From NCBI RefSeq assembly GCF_030534335.1, contig NZ_CP130565.1:2501501-2565500 (forward strand): a DNA stretch of 64,000 nt, in the 5' to 3' direction. This document shows positions 33,375 to 41,711 of the stretch, piece after piece. Below the pieces are notes generated by a model. The model worked only from the letters and a program-made list of their open reading frames with translations. It did not search any database and was not told where the DNA came from. The position numbers were made by a program, and so were the translations under genes. Origin of the DNA: Marivirga harenae. Its GTDB lineage: Bacteria; Bacteroidota; Bacteroidia; Cytophagales; Cyclobacteriaceae. How positions within the stretch are numbered: position 1 is the first letter of the stretch; each line of letters begins with the position of its first letter.

Positions 33375-34423
33375 AGTTAGAGAAAGAGAAAATTTTCAAA
33401 ACTCTTAATCCGAACAAAGTATGGATACCTGTTTTACTAGGAGTAGGTATAGTTGCTTTTCTATTTTATCAAGACGATTCTGTTACAGTAGAGAATCTAT
33501 CTCTAATTTTTCAAGCCGAAATTCTTCCTGTGGCACTTGCGTTTTTTGTGCTTTTCGCAAGAGATGTGGGATATGTCTATAGAATAAGAATGATTACAGG
33601 AAAAAGGCTGAATTGGAAAAGCAGTATTTATGTGATTATTCTTTGGGAATTTGCTTCAGCGGTGACTCCTTCTGTAGTAGGAGGAACTGCAGTAGCAGTA
33701 TTTATCCTTATGAAAGAGGGTTTGAAATTGGGTAAAGCCCTAGCCTATACTATGATTACCGCCATTTTCGATAATCTCTACTTTGTAGTAATGGCGCCTA
33801 TTGTCTATCTTATTGCCTCAGGGCATATTTTTCCTCAGAATTCAATGATAGAAACTCAATTGGGGAGAAGTTTACCGGCACTTTTTATTATCAGCTATAC
33901 GCTCATTGCAGTTTATACCTTTGTCATGGCTTTTGCTGTTTTGGTCAATCCAAGATGGTTCAGATGGATATTATTAAAAATAACTTCTATAAAGTTCTTG
34001 AGAAGATGGAGACAGGGAGCCTATGATCAGGGCTCCGAAATCATGATGGCTTCGAAAGAATTAAGAGGCAGAAATTTTACTTATTGGTTAAAGATTTCAC
34101 TATCTACAATTTTCATATGGACTGCACGTTATGCGATGCTGAATTGTGTGATTGAAGCATTCTCCAATCAAAGCTTTTTTGAGCATATCGTGATTTTTGC
34201 CCGTCACGTGGTGATTTGGATAACTATGTTGGTTTCCCCAACTCCTGGTAGTAGCGGTACTGCCGAATTTATCTTCACTCAATTTTTCAAAGAAGATTTA
34301 GGCTCTGTTACTTTTATTACTAATATTTTCTGGCGATTAATGACCTACTACCCGTATTTATTTCTAGGTGCGATTGTACTGCCGAGATGGATCGCTAGGG
34401 TTTTTAAGAAGAAAAAGAAATAA
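33371..34423 (+). CDS. Lysylphosphatidylglycerol synthase TM-like (UPF0104) membrane protein (350 aa)
   Basis: An integral membrane protein with about eight helices, matching the UPF0104/AglD-type flippase-like domain also found in MprF: the conserved block WEFASAVTPSVVGGTAVAVFIL and the later SPTPGSSGTAEF are both present. There is no MprF synthase domain, so the activity would be transport or flipping of a lipid-linked substrate. ATGA overlap with scpA. A paired-palindrome element follows 14 bp after the stop. Confidence 0.83.
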   Translation: MKLEKEKIFKTLNPNKVWIPVLLGVGIVAFLFYQDDSVTVENLSLIFQAEILPVALAFFVLFARDVGYVYRIRMITGKRLNWKSSIYVIILWEFASAVTPSVVGGTAVAVFILMKEGLKLGKALAYTMITAIFDNLYFVVMAPIVYLIASGHIFPQNSMIETQLGRSLPALFIISYTLIAVYTFVMAFAVLVNPRWFRWILLKITSIKFLRRWRQGAYDQGSEIMMASKELRGRNFTYWLKISLSTIFIWTARYAMLNCVIEAFSNQSFFEHIVIFARHVVIWITMLVSPTPGSSGTAEFIFTQFFKEDLGSVTFITNIFWRLMTYYPYLFLGAIVLPRWIARVFKKKKK

Positions 34424-34437
34424 CAGAAAACCGTGAT

Positions 34438-34520
34438 AAAACCTGTCAGGTTTTGGCTATAATAAATGAATATATTATGAATTGCCTGATATTTTCAAAT
34501 TGAGAAACCTGACAGGTTTT
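34438..34520. repeat. Two-palindrome dispersed repeat, copy 2
   Basis: AAAACCTGTCAGGTTTT at 34438-34454 and AAACCTGACAGGTTTT at 34505-34520, with centres at 34446 and 34512, again 66 bp apart as in copy 1. The interior sequences of the two copies show little match by eye. It lies just after a stop codon, in a same-strand gap. Confidence 0.75.
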
Positions 34521-34602
34521 GGGCTTCAGTTTGTAAAGTACTTTCTCTTAAATTGTAATGATCTCGTTCGTAATTTTTACTAATTTTCCATACATTGAGT
34601 CT

Positions 34603-34998
34603 ATGCATATCAATCAAATCAAAGAGACTTGTCTGTATATTAAAGACTTGAAAAAAGCTAAAGATTTTTATCATGGTAAATTAGGCTTACCTATTATAAC
34701 GCATGCACCCGAGAAATTGATATTCTTTCGTTCGGGTAGTTCTGTTCTACTTTGTTTTAATCCGGAGTATAGTGAGAATCAGGATGTTCCCCCGCCTCAT
34801 TTTGCGAGTGGCAAGCAACATATTGCTTTTGAGGTTCCCGCCAATGATTATGACTCAGCCAAAATGGAATTAGAAGAGAAAGGGATCGCTATAACTTACG
34901 AGCACGAATGGCCAAACGGGAAACTTTCAGCCTATTTTGAAGATCCGGAAGGAAATGTTTTGGAGATAGTGCCAAGCGGTTTGTGGGATAAGGCATGA
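34603..34998 (+). CDS. VOC-superfamily (glyoxalase-like) protein (131 aa)
   Basis: One vicinal-oxygen-chelate domain: ETCLYIKDLKKAKDFYHGKLGLPII, HIAFEV and a final YFEDPEGNVLEIV. The two likely metal ligands are the H of HIAFEV and the E of LEIV. ATG 34603 is preferred to 34558, because the upstream 15 residues are hydrophobic and unlike the family, and TAATTTTC (34581-34588) could serve as its -7 box. Possible roles include glyoxalase, dioxygenase or fosfomycin-type resistance; sequence does not choose. Confidence 0.82.
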   Translation: MHINQIKETCLYIKDLKKAKDFYHGKLGLPIITHAPEKLIFFRSGSSVLLCFNPEYSENQDVPPPHFASGKQHIAFEVPANDYDSAKMELEEKGIAITYEHEWPNGKLSAYFEDPEGNVLEIVPSGLWDKA

Positions 34999-35131
34999 AT
35001 AATCCTTGAAAATATTTTTCTTTTGCTTGCCATTCCTGTCGTAAGCTAGTTGTTTCCGTTGGTTCAGAGTATCTTACATTGAAAATGCTGGTACTCTCTG
35101 AATTCGTAATTATTCAATTCCCAATTCTTAA

Positions 35132-35923
35132 TTATATTACAAGCGCACCTTTTTTATTCAATGCTTCCTCAACATAATCAAAAGTAGAAAGGATATCAGG
35201 TTTACCGTCTACTATGGCTACATCATGTTCGAAATGGGCAGAGTATCTGTTGTCAGCAGTGACTATCGACCAGCCATCAGCCAATTGCTTGATGCTTCTT
35301 CCGCCTAAATTAATCATGGGCTCAATAGCCAATACCATCCCTTCTTTCAATTTAGCTCCTCTGCCTCTTTTGCCGTAATTAGGTACTTCTGGTGATTCAT
35401 GCATTTTTCTGCCTAAGCCATGGCCTACCAATTCTCTTACCACTCCATATCCGTGCGTTTCCGCATGATTCTGAATAGCAAATCCGATATCACCGATTCT
35501 ATTTCCAGCTTTACATTCTTCTATGCCTAAATACAATGACTCTTTCGTGACTTTTAATAATTTCTCTATCTCAGGTTTCACTTCTCCCACAGCAAAGGTG
35601 TAGGCATGATCTCCATAAAAACCATTCATGACCACACCGCAATCAATCGATATAATATCACCTTCCTTTAAAGGGTCTTTATTAGGAAAGCCATGTACAA
35701 CTTGCTCATTCGGACTCATACACAGTGTATTCGGAAAGTCGTATAGACCTAAGAAGCCCGGTACACCACCATTATCTCTAATATATTCCTCTGCTTTCTT
35801 ATCCAATTCCAAAGTGGTAACTCCTGGCTCTAATAATTCAGCCATTAGTCCTAAGGTTTTGGATACCAATAATGCGCTTTTACGCATTAATTCAATCTCT
35901 TCTTTTGTTTTCAAATGAATCAT
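35132..35923 (-). CDS. map: Methionine aminopeptidase, type I
   Basis: Removes the initiator methionine from new proteins. The five metal ligands fit: D in SIDCGVVM, D in YGDHAYTF, H in GHGLGRKMHE, E in AIEPMI and the late E of HFEHDVAI. HESPEVPNYG is also diagnostic. The length of 263 aa is normal. It overlaps the preceding HAD-like gene by 4 nt (ATGA). It is not linked to ribosomal genes here. Confidence 0.93.
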   Translation of the reverse strand: MIHLKTKEEIELMRKSALLVSKTLGLMAELLEPGVTTLELDKKAEEYIRDNGGVPGFLGLYDFPNTLCMSPNEQVVHGFPNKDPLKEGDIISIDCGVVMNGFYGDHAYTFAVGEVKPEIEKLLKVTKESLYLGIEECKAGNRIGDIGFAIQNHAETHGYGVVRELVGHGLGRKMHESPEVPNYGKRGRGAKLKEGMVLAIEPMINLGGRSIKQLADGWSIVTADNRYSAHFEHDVAIVDGKPDILSTFDYVEEALNKKGALVI

Positions 35924-36321
35924 CTGAATAAATCTTTAAGTTTTTCCCAAAAGCTTTTTTTAGGAATTGTGTATTCAACTGGATTATTACCTAATAGTTC
36001 CCAAACTTTACTCCAGCCCAGAAATCCGCCTATATTTCGGTCGTCAATAAAAAAATCAACATTGAGCTTTCGACTTTGTCCGGGCTCCAATTCCTCTTCA
36101 GGATAATTTTTATTTACGGCATAAAACTCTATTCCATGCTTTCTGCAAAATTCCACAGCTTCTTGTAAGGATTTACCTTCTCTTACAGTCCATAATATCA
36201 ATTGATGCTGTTGTTGATGCAAGGCCTTCATAGTTTCAATCGCGAATAGCTGAGGCTTCCCAATAGCTGGATAACGATCTTCTACTATAGTGCCATCAAA
36301 ATCAACTGCAATTTTCAACAT
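35920..36321 (-). CDS. HAD-like small phosphatase family protein (133 aa)
   Basis: Begins with the HAD motif I, AVDFDGTIVEDRYP, and contains LILWTVREG (motif II-like) and FFIDDRNIGG (motif IV-like). No cap domain. It resembles the small HAD proteins of Bacteroidota typified by Bacteroides BT_0820; the substrate is not known. It overlaps map by 4 nt, so the two are translated together, and is 3 bp from the upstream conserved gene. Confidence 0.8.
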   Translation of the reverse strand: MLKIAVDFDGTIVEDRYPAIGKPQLFAIETMKALHQQQHQLILWTVREGKSLQEAVEFCRKHGIEFYAVNKNYPEEELEPGQSRKLNVDFFIDDRNIGGFLGWSKVWELLGNNPVEYTIPKKSFWEKLKDLFR

Positions 36322-36324
36322 TAT

Positions 36325-36627
36325 CTATTTTGCTTTGTATTCTGCTCTTATTTTTGCTTTCAAACAAAGGCGTTCATAAATCATTTCCGCCAGCTTTTCC
36401 GGGATTTCTGCATTTCCAGGTTGCAAAGTTAAGGCAAATTCTTTTTCTGACACATCAATACGGTACATTATCTGCACCAGTTTTTGAAAGTCAGTATCTA
36501 ATAATTGGGAAATATAGGGGCTAAGCTTTTCAATAAAGCTTTGTTTGTGCAAAGATTCTTCCTGGCTGATTTCAAAATCAGGGATTAATTTCTGGGAAAC
36601 GGTAATGAGTTCTTTTTGATAATCCAT
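36325..36627 (-). CDS. Conserved hypothetical protein (100 aa)
   Basis: A soluble, mostly helical protein with SQEESLHKQSFIEKLSPY, then LVQIMYRIDVSEKEF and a final helix KLAEMIYERLCLKAKIR. No domain is recognised. It is the first gene of a three-gene set with the HAD-like protein (3-bp gap) and map, which suggests a constant transcript. No membrane segments or metal motifs. Confidence 0.7.
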   Translation of the reverse strand: MDYQKELITVSQKLIPDFEISQEESLHKQSFIEKLSPYISQLLDTDFQKLVQIMYRIDVSEKEFALTLQPGNAEIPEKLAEMIYERLCLKAKIRAEYKAK

Positions 36628-36777
36628 TGATTGGAATTTACCACAAAGCTATAAAACTGGATTCAATTGTAAAATATGCTTAGAAAGTCATCTCGGAATT
36701 TTTCTTTTTTTGGGAGAAGATAATTGTCCGTGATCTAGTTCTAGAGTTAGTGAATTTCTAAAATTACATGATTATAT

Positions 36778-37005
36778 TTAAAGACTGGATTCCAAAAATG
36801 AATTATGATTCTGATATTGAAAATCAAACCAATAAGCATAATCTTGATACTCCACGCAGTCAGGTAGACTGATATTGTTAATTTCCATTTTTATCATGGC
36901 CGCTTTTGGAACCCAGCTGGAGAAAAGTTCTTGTTGCTCGTAAGGCAAGCTGGAAATTTGTATGAAATTGATGCCTTGGTGGAAATTTGGTGTTGCTTTT
37001 AGCAT
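36778..37005 (-). CDS. Small conserved hypothetical protein (75 aa)
   Basis: A short soluble protein with SSLPYEQQELFSSWVP and VEYQDYAYWFDFQY. No recognised domain. The amino-acid composition and codon use look like a real gene and not a shadow, and there is no competing gene on the other strand. It is separated by 150 bp from the next gene on its strand. Function unknown. Confidence 0.6.
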   Translation of the reverse strand: MLKATPNFHQGINFIQISSLPYEQQELFSSWVPKAAMIKMEINNISLPDCVEYQDYAYWFDFQYQNHNSFLESSL

Positions 37006-37268
37006 TAGTAGATATTTTCAATTTTTACAAATGTAGGAATTTATAAACGACTTATTATTAAGTGTTTGTTAATCTTTTATGAAGTTTTTTAACTAGTGAA
37101 ATGATCATGGAATTATTGAATGATGTTACTGAAGAAATATACCCAAACCTAGTATCTGTATGATCTAACTTTTAGGAGTATTTGAATCTTTAATTAGTCA
37201 TTATAAACATTTGTATGTACTGTCTTTATTTTGCACCTTTAGGATAATTTTAATTTAAACATTAAACG

Positions 37269-37718
37269 ATGATAAATCTAATGAAATCTATTTCAATGAT
37301 TTGTCTAGTGCTTATTCTAGGGGCCGGGTGTGAAGAGGAGGAATCAGTGCGAAATTTTGATGACCTTATTGGTTCTTGGCAGTTAGCGTATTACCTGACT
37401 GAGGACAATGGTCGGATTAATGATCCTGATGACGGCAAGCCTGTTTATTTGACATTTAAAGCAGATCGTACATTTGAAGGCATGGCTGGCAATAATTTCA
37501 TTGAGCTTGGTAAATTCGAAGTCGAAGGTGATCAATTAATTTTAATGGATGCTGCTGTGACAGAGATTACAACCACAGAATGGGGAGAGCGCTTTAATGA
37601 TGCACTAAGACATAGTTGGAATGGTGAAGCCCTTGCTATACCATACACGATTGAAGATAATGAGTTGATTTTAAATTATGTAGATAATGATACCATGCAT
37701 TTTTTGCCAAAAGAGTGA
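37269..37718 (+). CDS. META-like (HslJ-type) lipoprotein, copy A (149 aa)
   Basis: A lipoprotein signal ends at LILGAGCEEEE (lipidated Cys21). The mature part resembles the META fold: IGSWQLAYY, TFKADRTFEGMAGNNFIELGKFEVEGDQLIL and a final NELILNY. It is nearly the same as the gene at 38937: the last 65 residues differ at two places while the first 84 differ at about 30. It starts a two-gene module (with the next gene 46 bp away) that is duplicated 1668 bp downstream. Function unknown; META proteins occur in the envelope and in stress responses. Confidence 0.8.
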   Translation: MINLMKSISMICLVLILGAGCEEEESVRNFDDLIGSWQLAYYLTEDNGRINDPDDGKPVYLTFKADRTFEGMAGNNFIELGKFEVEGDQLILMDAAVTEITTTEWGERFNDALRHSWNGEALAIPYTIEDNELILNYVDNDTMHFLPKE

Positions 37719-37764
37719 ATTCATTTCTAAATTTATATAAAAGCAATTACAAATTGACAGTCAT

Positions 37765-38118
37765 ATGAAGAAATTAAAGTCTGCTATTCCTGTCGCCTAT
37801 TTGCGCATTTTAGTATTTTTCTTATTTGCACTATTTGTAATGAGTTGCGATAATCAGTCTCCCGTTGATGAGGGTCCACCCGATCACGAAGATGTGTCAG
37901 CTCTGATTGTTTTTGATGGGAGTCCTGCAGTTGATGGCTGTGGATGGTTAATTCAAATCGATCAAGAATTTCAAGCGCCTGTCAACTTAGATTCTGCTTT
38001 TATGATAGAAAGCCTTGAAGTTGTATTGAGCTATAATTTTTTGGAATCAAATCGGCTTTGTGGCTGGAGAGATCCTGGTTATAAGGAAATTGAAATATTA
38101 GAAATTAAAAAGCAATAG
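37765..38118 (+). CDS. Small lipoprotein of duplicated module, copy A (117 aa)
   Basis: A signal with lipobox FVMSC (Cys28) and a mature domain with DGCGWLIQID, LEVVLSYNFLESNRLCGW and a final KEIEILEIKK. Two or three cysteines (about residues 59 and 99) suggest a disulfide. It differs from its copy at 39433 at 12 of 117 positions. The family is common in Bacteroidota and has no known function. Same transcript as the META-like gene. Confidence 0.78.
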   Translation: MKKLKSAIPVAYLRILVFFLFALFVMSCDNQSPVDEGPPDHEDVSALIVFDGSPAVDGCGWLIQIDQEFQAPVNLDSAFMIESLEVVLSYNFLESNRLCGWRDPGYKEIEILEIKKQ

Positions 38119-38293
38119 TGTGATATGGGAGCCTTGTAGTAAGCCTAAATTTTGGATGATGCGAAAGATTTTAATTTTATGTAAGAAAATGGACATCTCA
38201 ATCTTAAATAGTATAATTAAAGAGTTCAACTAAAATCATTTGTATTTAATAATATTTCATTTTACTTCAATAATGAAATCAAAACCTAGCAAT

Positions 38294-38770
38294 ATGAAAA
38301 GTCATTTCAATTACTTACTTATCCTTTTAGCCTTTATTTTAATAGCCTCTTCTTGCCAAAAAGAAGATATAAAAGTGGAAGATGAACTTCCCCCCATCAC
38401 ACAAGAAGGCTTGAATACTTTCGGTTGCAAAATTGATGGGGAGGTTCTAGTGCCGAAGGACGGTGATCCGAGTTTATTTGTGGGTTCTAGGAAGGGGTTA
38501 ATTGCAGGAAATCCACATGCTGGTGAAAACCCTGTTAAAAGTTATTTTTTTATTAGAGTTTTGAATGCGCAAGATGAAGGTGGGGATTATATTTTTTTAT
38601 ATATCCCAGAGCTAGAAGTAGAAGGTGAATATGAGTTAGGAAACAGTACAGGTAGTACTCCTTATGAAAATAATAGCCCAAATCATGCAATTGTAATTTC
38701 ATACGATGGGGAAACTGCTGGAAAAAGATACCTGTCCTTCGAAGGGGGGGGGGGATATTGTAATCGATAG
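38294..38770 (+). CDS. DUF6252-like lipoprotein, cut short by an 11-G tract
   Basis: Starts with a lipoprotein signal (MKSHFNYLLILLAFILIASSC, from ATG 38294; 38273 is possible), followed by a beta-rich domain with NTFGCKIDGEVLVP and YFFIRVLNAQDEGGDYIFLY. As sequenced, translation crosses a run of 11 G at 38744-38754 and stops eight residues later (GGGGYCNR). The natural C-terminus is encoded in another frame to 38909. With one G fewer, or two more, the protein would be about 204 aa. It lies between the two copies of the duplicated module. Either phase-variable, decayed or misread. Confidence 0.75.
   Translation: MKSHFNYLLILLAFILIASSCQKEDIKVEDELPPITQEGLNTFGCKIDGEVLVPKDGDPSLFVGSRKGLIAGNPHAGENPVKSYFFIRVLNAQDEGGDYIFLYIPELEVEGEYELGNSTGSTPYENNSPNHAIVISYDGETAGKRYLSFEGGGGYCNR
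38744..38754 (+). repeat. Homopolymer tract of 11 G inside a coding region
   Basis: Eleven consecutive G in an AT-rich sequence, within the DUF6252-like lipoprotein gene. Such tracts are slippage-prone. The count sets the reading frame downstream: 10 or 13 give a full-length protein, 11 does not. Confidence 0.9.
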
Positions 38771-38909
38771 GTATGATACCATCAATACAATTATCTCAGG
38801 AACATTTGAATTTGATGTAATAAAAGAATCTGATCCACTTTCTGATACTATTTCAGTAACCGATGGCCGTTTTGATATTAATTGGAGTAGATTAAACGAA
38901 GAAGAATAA
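38745..38909 (+). pseudogene. Out-of-frame C-terminal part of the DUF6252-like lipoprotein
   Basis: After the G tract this frame reads DIVIDRYDTINTIISGTFEFDV and SVTDGRFDINWSRLNEEE, the expected C-terminal half of the domain (ISGTFEF and DGRFDI are typical). It has no start of its own and is only meaningful as the tail of the gene at 38294. The stop at 38907-38909 is the natural end. Confidence 0.75.
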
Positions 38910-38936
38910 ATTTTTAATAAACTAAAACATTAAATT

Positions 38937-39386
38937 ATGAAAAATCTAGCGAAAATTATTTTAATGATTTGCTCAGTGCTTTTTGCTGGAACAGGTTGTG
39001 ACGAGGAAGATCCCATACAAAATTCCAAAGAACCAATTGGTTCTTGGCAGTTGGCCTATTACCAAACTGAAGAAAAAGGCCGGATTGATGACCCCAATGA
39101 CGGCAAGCCTGTATATTGGAATTTTAAAGCAGATGGTACCTATGAAGGGATGGCAGGTAATAATTTCATTGAGCATGGCGAATTCAAAGTCGAAGGTGAT
39201 CAATTAATTTTAATGGATGCTGCTGTGACAGAGATTACAACCACAGAATGGGAAGAGCGCTTTAATGATGCACTAAGACATAGTTGGAATGGTGAAGCCC
39301 TTGCTATACCATACACGATTGAAGATAATGAGTTGATTTTAAACTATGTAGGTAATGATACCATGCATTTTTTGCCAAAAGAGTGA
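38937..39386 (+). CDS. META-like (HslJ-type) lipoprotein, copy B (149 aa)
   Basis: A paralogue of the gene at 37269. Signal with lipobox FAGTGC (Cys21), then IGSWQLAYYQTEEKG and the META-like EGMAGNNFIEHGEFKVEGDQLIL. The C-terminal 65 residues are almost unchanged against copy A, but the N-terminal part has many replacements, so the pair is a mosaic. It starts 27 bp after the end of the frameshifted lipoprotein and is followed by its own partner 46 bp later. Confidence 0.8.
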   Translation: MKNLAKIILMICSVLFAGTGCDEEDPIQNSKEPIGSWQLAYYQTEEKGRIDDPNDGKPVYWNFKADGTYEGMAGNNFIEHGEFKVEGDQLILMDAAVTEITTTEWEERFNDALRHSWNGEALAIPYTIEDNELILNYVGNDTMHFLPKE

Positions 39387-39432
39387 ATTCATTTCTAAAT
39401 TTATATAAAAGCAATTACAAATTGACAGTCAT

Positions 39433-39786
39433 ATGAAGAAATTAAAGTCTGCTACTCCTATCGCCTCTTTGCGTATTTTAATATTTTTCTTATTTGCACT
39501 ATTTGTGATGAGTTGCGACAATCAGTCTCCCATTGATGAAGTCCCACCCGAGCACGAAGATGTGTCAGCTCGTATTGTTTTTGATGGGAGTCCTGCAGTT
39601 GATGGCTGTGGATGGTTAATTCAAATCGATCAAGAATTTCAAGCGCCTGTTAACTTAGATTCTGCTTTTATGATAGAAAGCCTTGAAGTTGTATTGAGCT
39701 ATAATTTTTTGGAATCAAATCGGCTTTGTGGCTGGAGAGATCCTGGTTATAGGGAAATTGAAATAGTTGAAATCGAAAAGCTGTAG
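39433..39786 (+). CDS. Small lipoprotein of duplicated module, copy B (117 aa)
   Basis: A paralogue of the gene at 37765, with lipobox FVMSC and an unchanged central block (IVFDGSPAVDGCGWLIQID to SNRLCGWRDPGY). Of the 12 differences, eight are in the first 47 residues and four in the last 11. No function known. It ends the tandem module; 199 bp without a gene follow before the acyltransferase. Confidence 0.78.
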   Translation: MKKLKSATPIASLRILIFFLFALFVMSCDNQSPIDEVPPEHEDVSARIVFDGSPAVDGCGWLIQIDQEFQAPVNLDSAFMIESLEVVLSYNFLESNRLCGWRDPGYREIEIVEIEKL

Positions 39787-39985
39787 AGTTCACCCGTGTT
39801 ATTCAAGAGTTGATTATTTGAGATAATTAGACATGAAGACCACCACTCCCGATTGAGTAAGTTACTTTAATTATCCTGTCAATTTTCTTAATTTTATCGT
39901 GCAATACGACTTTTTCCGCCTTTTTTCGTAAAATCACGGTTTTTATCATAAAATTCGCTTATTTCGTGTTTACATTTTTTTATCT

Positions 39986-41143
39986 ATGGAGTATTTGGAA
40001 GCATTTGATTCGATTAGACCTTATAATGACTCAGAGGTGAATGAAGCCGTTCAGCGCTTGATACAGCATCCATTTTTTGATAAAGTTGTCCAAAGAGTTT
40101 TTCCTGATAAGTCGGTGGATCAATTGAAGGGAGCATTGGCAGATGTACATAATGTCAAGGATTTCCAAAAAGTAATGATGTATCCGACTGCTCGTAGCGT
40201 ATTAGATAATAGTTCGGAAGGCATTTCTCACGATGGTTTTGATAAAATCAATCCAGATAAATCTTATCTTTTTATTTCCAACCATAGGGATATTGTGTTG
40301 GACTCTACCATTTTAAATGTATTGCTTTTTGAATTAGGGATAGATACAACAGAAGTAGCTATAGGTAATAATCTATTGGTGAATCAGTGGGTGACCGATT
40401 TGGCTAAACTCAATAAAAATTTTATAGTTAATAGAAATATCCCGCCAAGGGAAATGTATTCTTATTCACAGACTTTGTCGTCTTATATTCGACATACCAT
40501 TTTGGAGAGAAAGACCTCCATTTGGATTGCACAGCGCGAGGGTAGAACCAAAAATGGAGACGATCAAACACAACAAGGCTTGCTGAAAATGATTGGTTTA
40601 AGCGGAGAAAAAGATTTCTATGAAAATTATGCTCCTTTAAGAATAGCTCCAATGGCGATTTCCTATGAATATGATCCTTGCGATGTTTTGAAAGCAAGAG
40701 AGATAGCTTCCAAATTAGCCGGCAAATCTAAAGAGAAAACGCCTGAAGATGATTTGCAAAGTATGATTGCCGGAATAACAGGAGTGAAAGGAAGGGTTCA
40801 TATTTCAATAGGAAAAATAGTAGATGAGAAATTAAGGGAAATTCGTGAAATCAGAAATAAAAATGATCAAATGCAGGCTTTGGCTGATTTGATTGATGAG
40901 CGAGTACACAAAAGCTATAAGCTTTGGCCCAATAATTTTATTGCGTATGATTGGTTATATGAAAAGCGTTTCGCTGATCGTTATACAAAAGAAGAAGTAG
41001 AAAAATTTGAAGCCTACCTAAGGAAGCAAGCCCAAGCTTTTTCTGCTAATTTTAATGAATTGAAAGATCCCTTATTGGCTATGTATGCCAACCCTATAAA
41101 AAATAAATTGAAAGTGGTGGGAATGATCGAGAGGGATTTATAA
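39986..41143 (+). CDS. 1-acyl-glycerol-3-phosphate acyltransferase-like protein (385 aa)
   Basis: A PlsC/GPAT-type acyltransferase. The catalytic block is SNHRDIVLDS at about residue 95 (HRD with a following D), then a substrate-site-like IAQREGRTKNGDDQTQQGLLKM and PLRIAPMAISYEYDPCD. It is longer than E. coli PlsC and has no clear membrane helix, closer to the glycerol acyltransferases of Bacteroidota. It may act in phospholipid or ornithine-lipid synthesis. The last 6 nt overlap the 3' end of the convergent lipoprotein gene. Confidence 0.83.
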   Translation: MEYLEAFDSIRPYNDSEVNEAVQRLIQHPFFDKVVQRVFPDKSVDQLKGALADVHNVKDFQKVMMYPTARSVLDNSSEGISHDGFDKINPDKSYLFISNHRDIVLDSTILNVLLFELGIDTTEVAIGNNLLVNQWVTDLAKLNKNFIVNRNIPPREMYSYSQTLSSYIRHTILERKTSIWIAQREGRTKNGDDQTQQGLLKMIGLSGEKDFYENYAPLRIAPMAISYEYDPCDVLKAREIASKLAGKSKEKTPEDDLQSMIAGITGVKGRVHISIGKIVDEKLREIREIRNKNDQMQALADLIDERVHKSYKLWPNNFIAYDWLYEKRFADRYTKEEVEKFEAYLRKQAQAFSANFNELKDPLLAMYANPIKNKLKVVGMIERDL

Positions 41144-41674
41144 TACTTTAGCTTTTACCTCAAATACCATATCAGATCGTATCTCGGTATCTGAATTCAT
41201 GGTTTCCCTTGTCACTATTTCATATTGTAGGTCATAACTATCTTCCTTAATATATTCATCCAAATTGGCACCTGTGGTCTCCAAATCTAATTCAGTTCCT
41301 GCATTTTCAGGTACATCTTGAATTTCAGCAATCAAGGTTGAGCCCTCACTTTCATTTGAAATATAAATTTCTAAACTTTTCAAAAAGAAAAAATCCCTAT
41401 CGTTTGGGCTAGTTATTGTTAGCTTCAGCTCGCTTAAGTTCACATTTTCCACTAAATCTGCACGAGTATTATTATTCTCAAAACTTTGTTGAGAAGAAGT
41501 GCTTACATCTGGAGTTCCTAGATCAATTGGCAGGTTTACTCCTGAAGAAGAAGGAACTGTAAACTCAGCGGAATTAGTAATAGTAAAGGTGGTGATTTTA
41601 TCAATACTGTCTTGAATATCACAACCACTAAAAAATAAAGCTGCAACAATTAAAATTGAAAAAATAATCTTCAT
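41138..41674 (-). CDS. Hypothetical lipoprotein (178 aa)
   Basis: ATG 41674 gives a lipoprotein signal with lipobox FFSGC (Cys17 or so). The mature part is rich in Ser, Thr and Asn with beta-strand pattern: NLSELKLTITSPNDRDFFFLKSLEIYI, LIAEIQDVPENAG and a final VFEVKAKVL. No domain recognised. It is convergent with the acyltransferase gene (6-nt overlap) and 25 bp downstream of rluD on the same strand, so it may share its transcript. Confidence 0.7.
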   Translation of the reverse strand: MKIIFSILIVAALFFSGCDIQDSIDKITTFTITNSAEFTVPSSSGVNLPIDLGTPDVSTSSQQSFENNNTRADLVENVNLSELKLTITSPNDRDFFFLKSLEIYISNESEGSTLIAEIQDVPENAGTELDLETTGANLDEYIKEDSYDLQYEIVTRETMNSDTEIRSDMVFEVKAKVL

Positions 41675-41711
41675 GAAATAATACATTTGGTTTACTTCTA
41701 CCTACGGAAGA

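Larger units (their letters stand above)
37269..38118 (+). repeat. Duplicated two-gene lipoprotein module, unit 1
   Basis: About 850 bp holding a META-like and a 117-aa lipoprotein gene, repeated at 38937-39786 with a constant offset of 1668 bp. The match is strongest from about 37530 onward, including the identical spacer between the genes; the first 250 bp have diverged. Confidence 0.85.
38937..39786 (+). repeat. Duplicated two-gene lipoprotein module, unit 2
   Basis: Second unit of the 850-bp direct repeat at 37269-38118. The 46-bp spacer between the two genes is the same in both units. The match stops just after the stop codon of the second gene. Confidence 0.85.
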
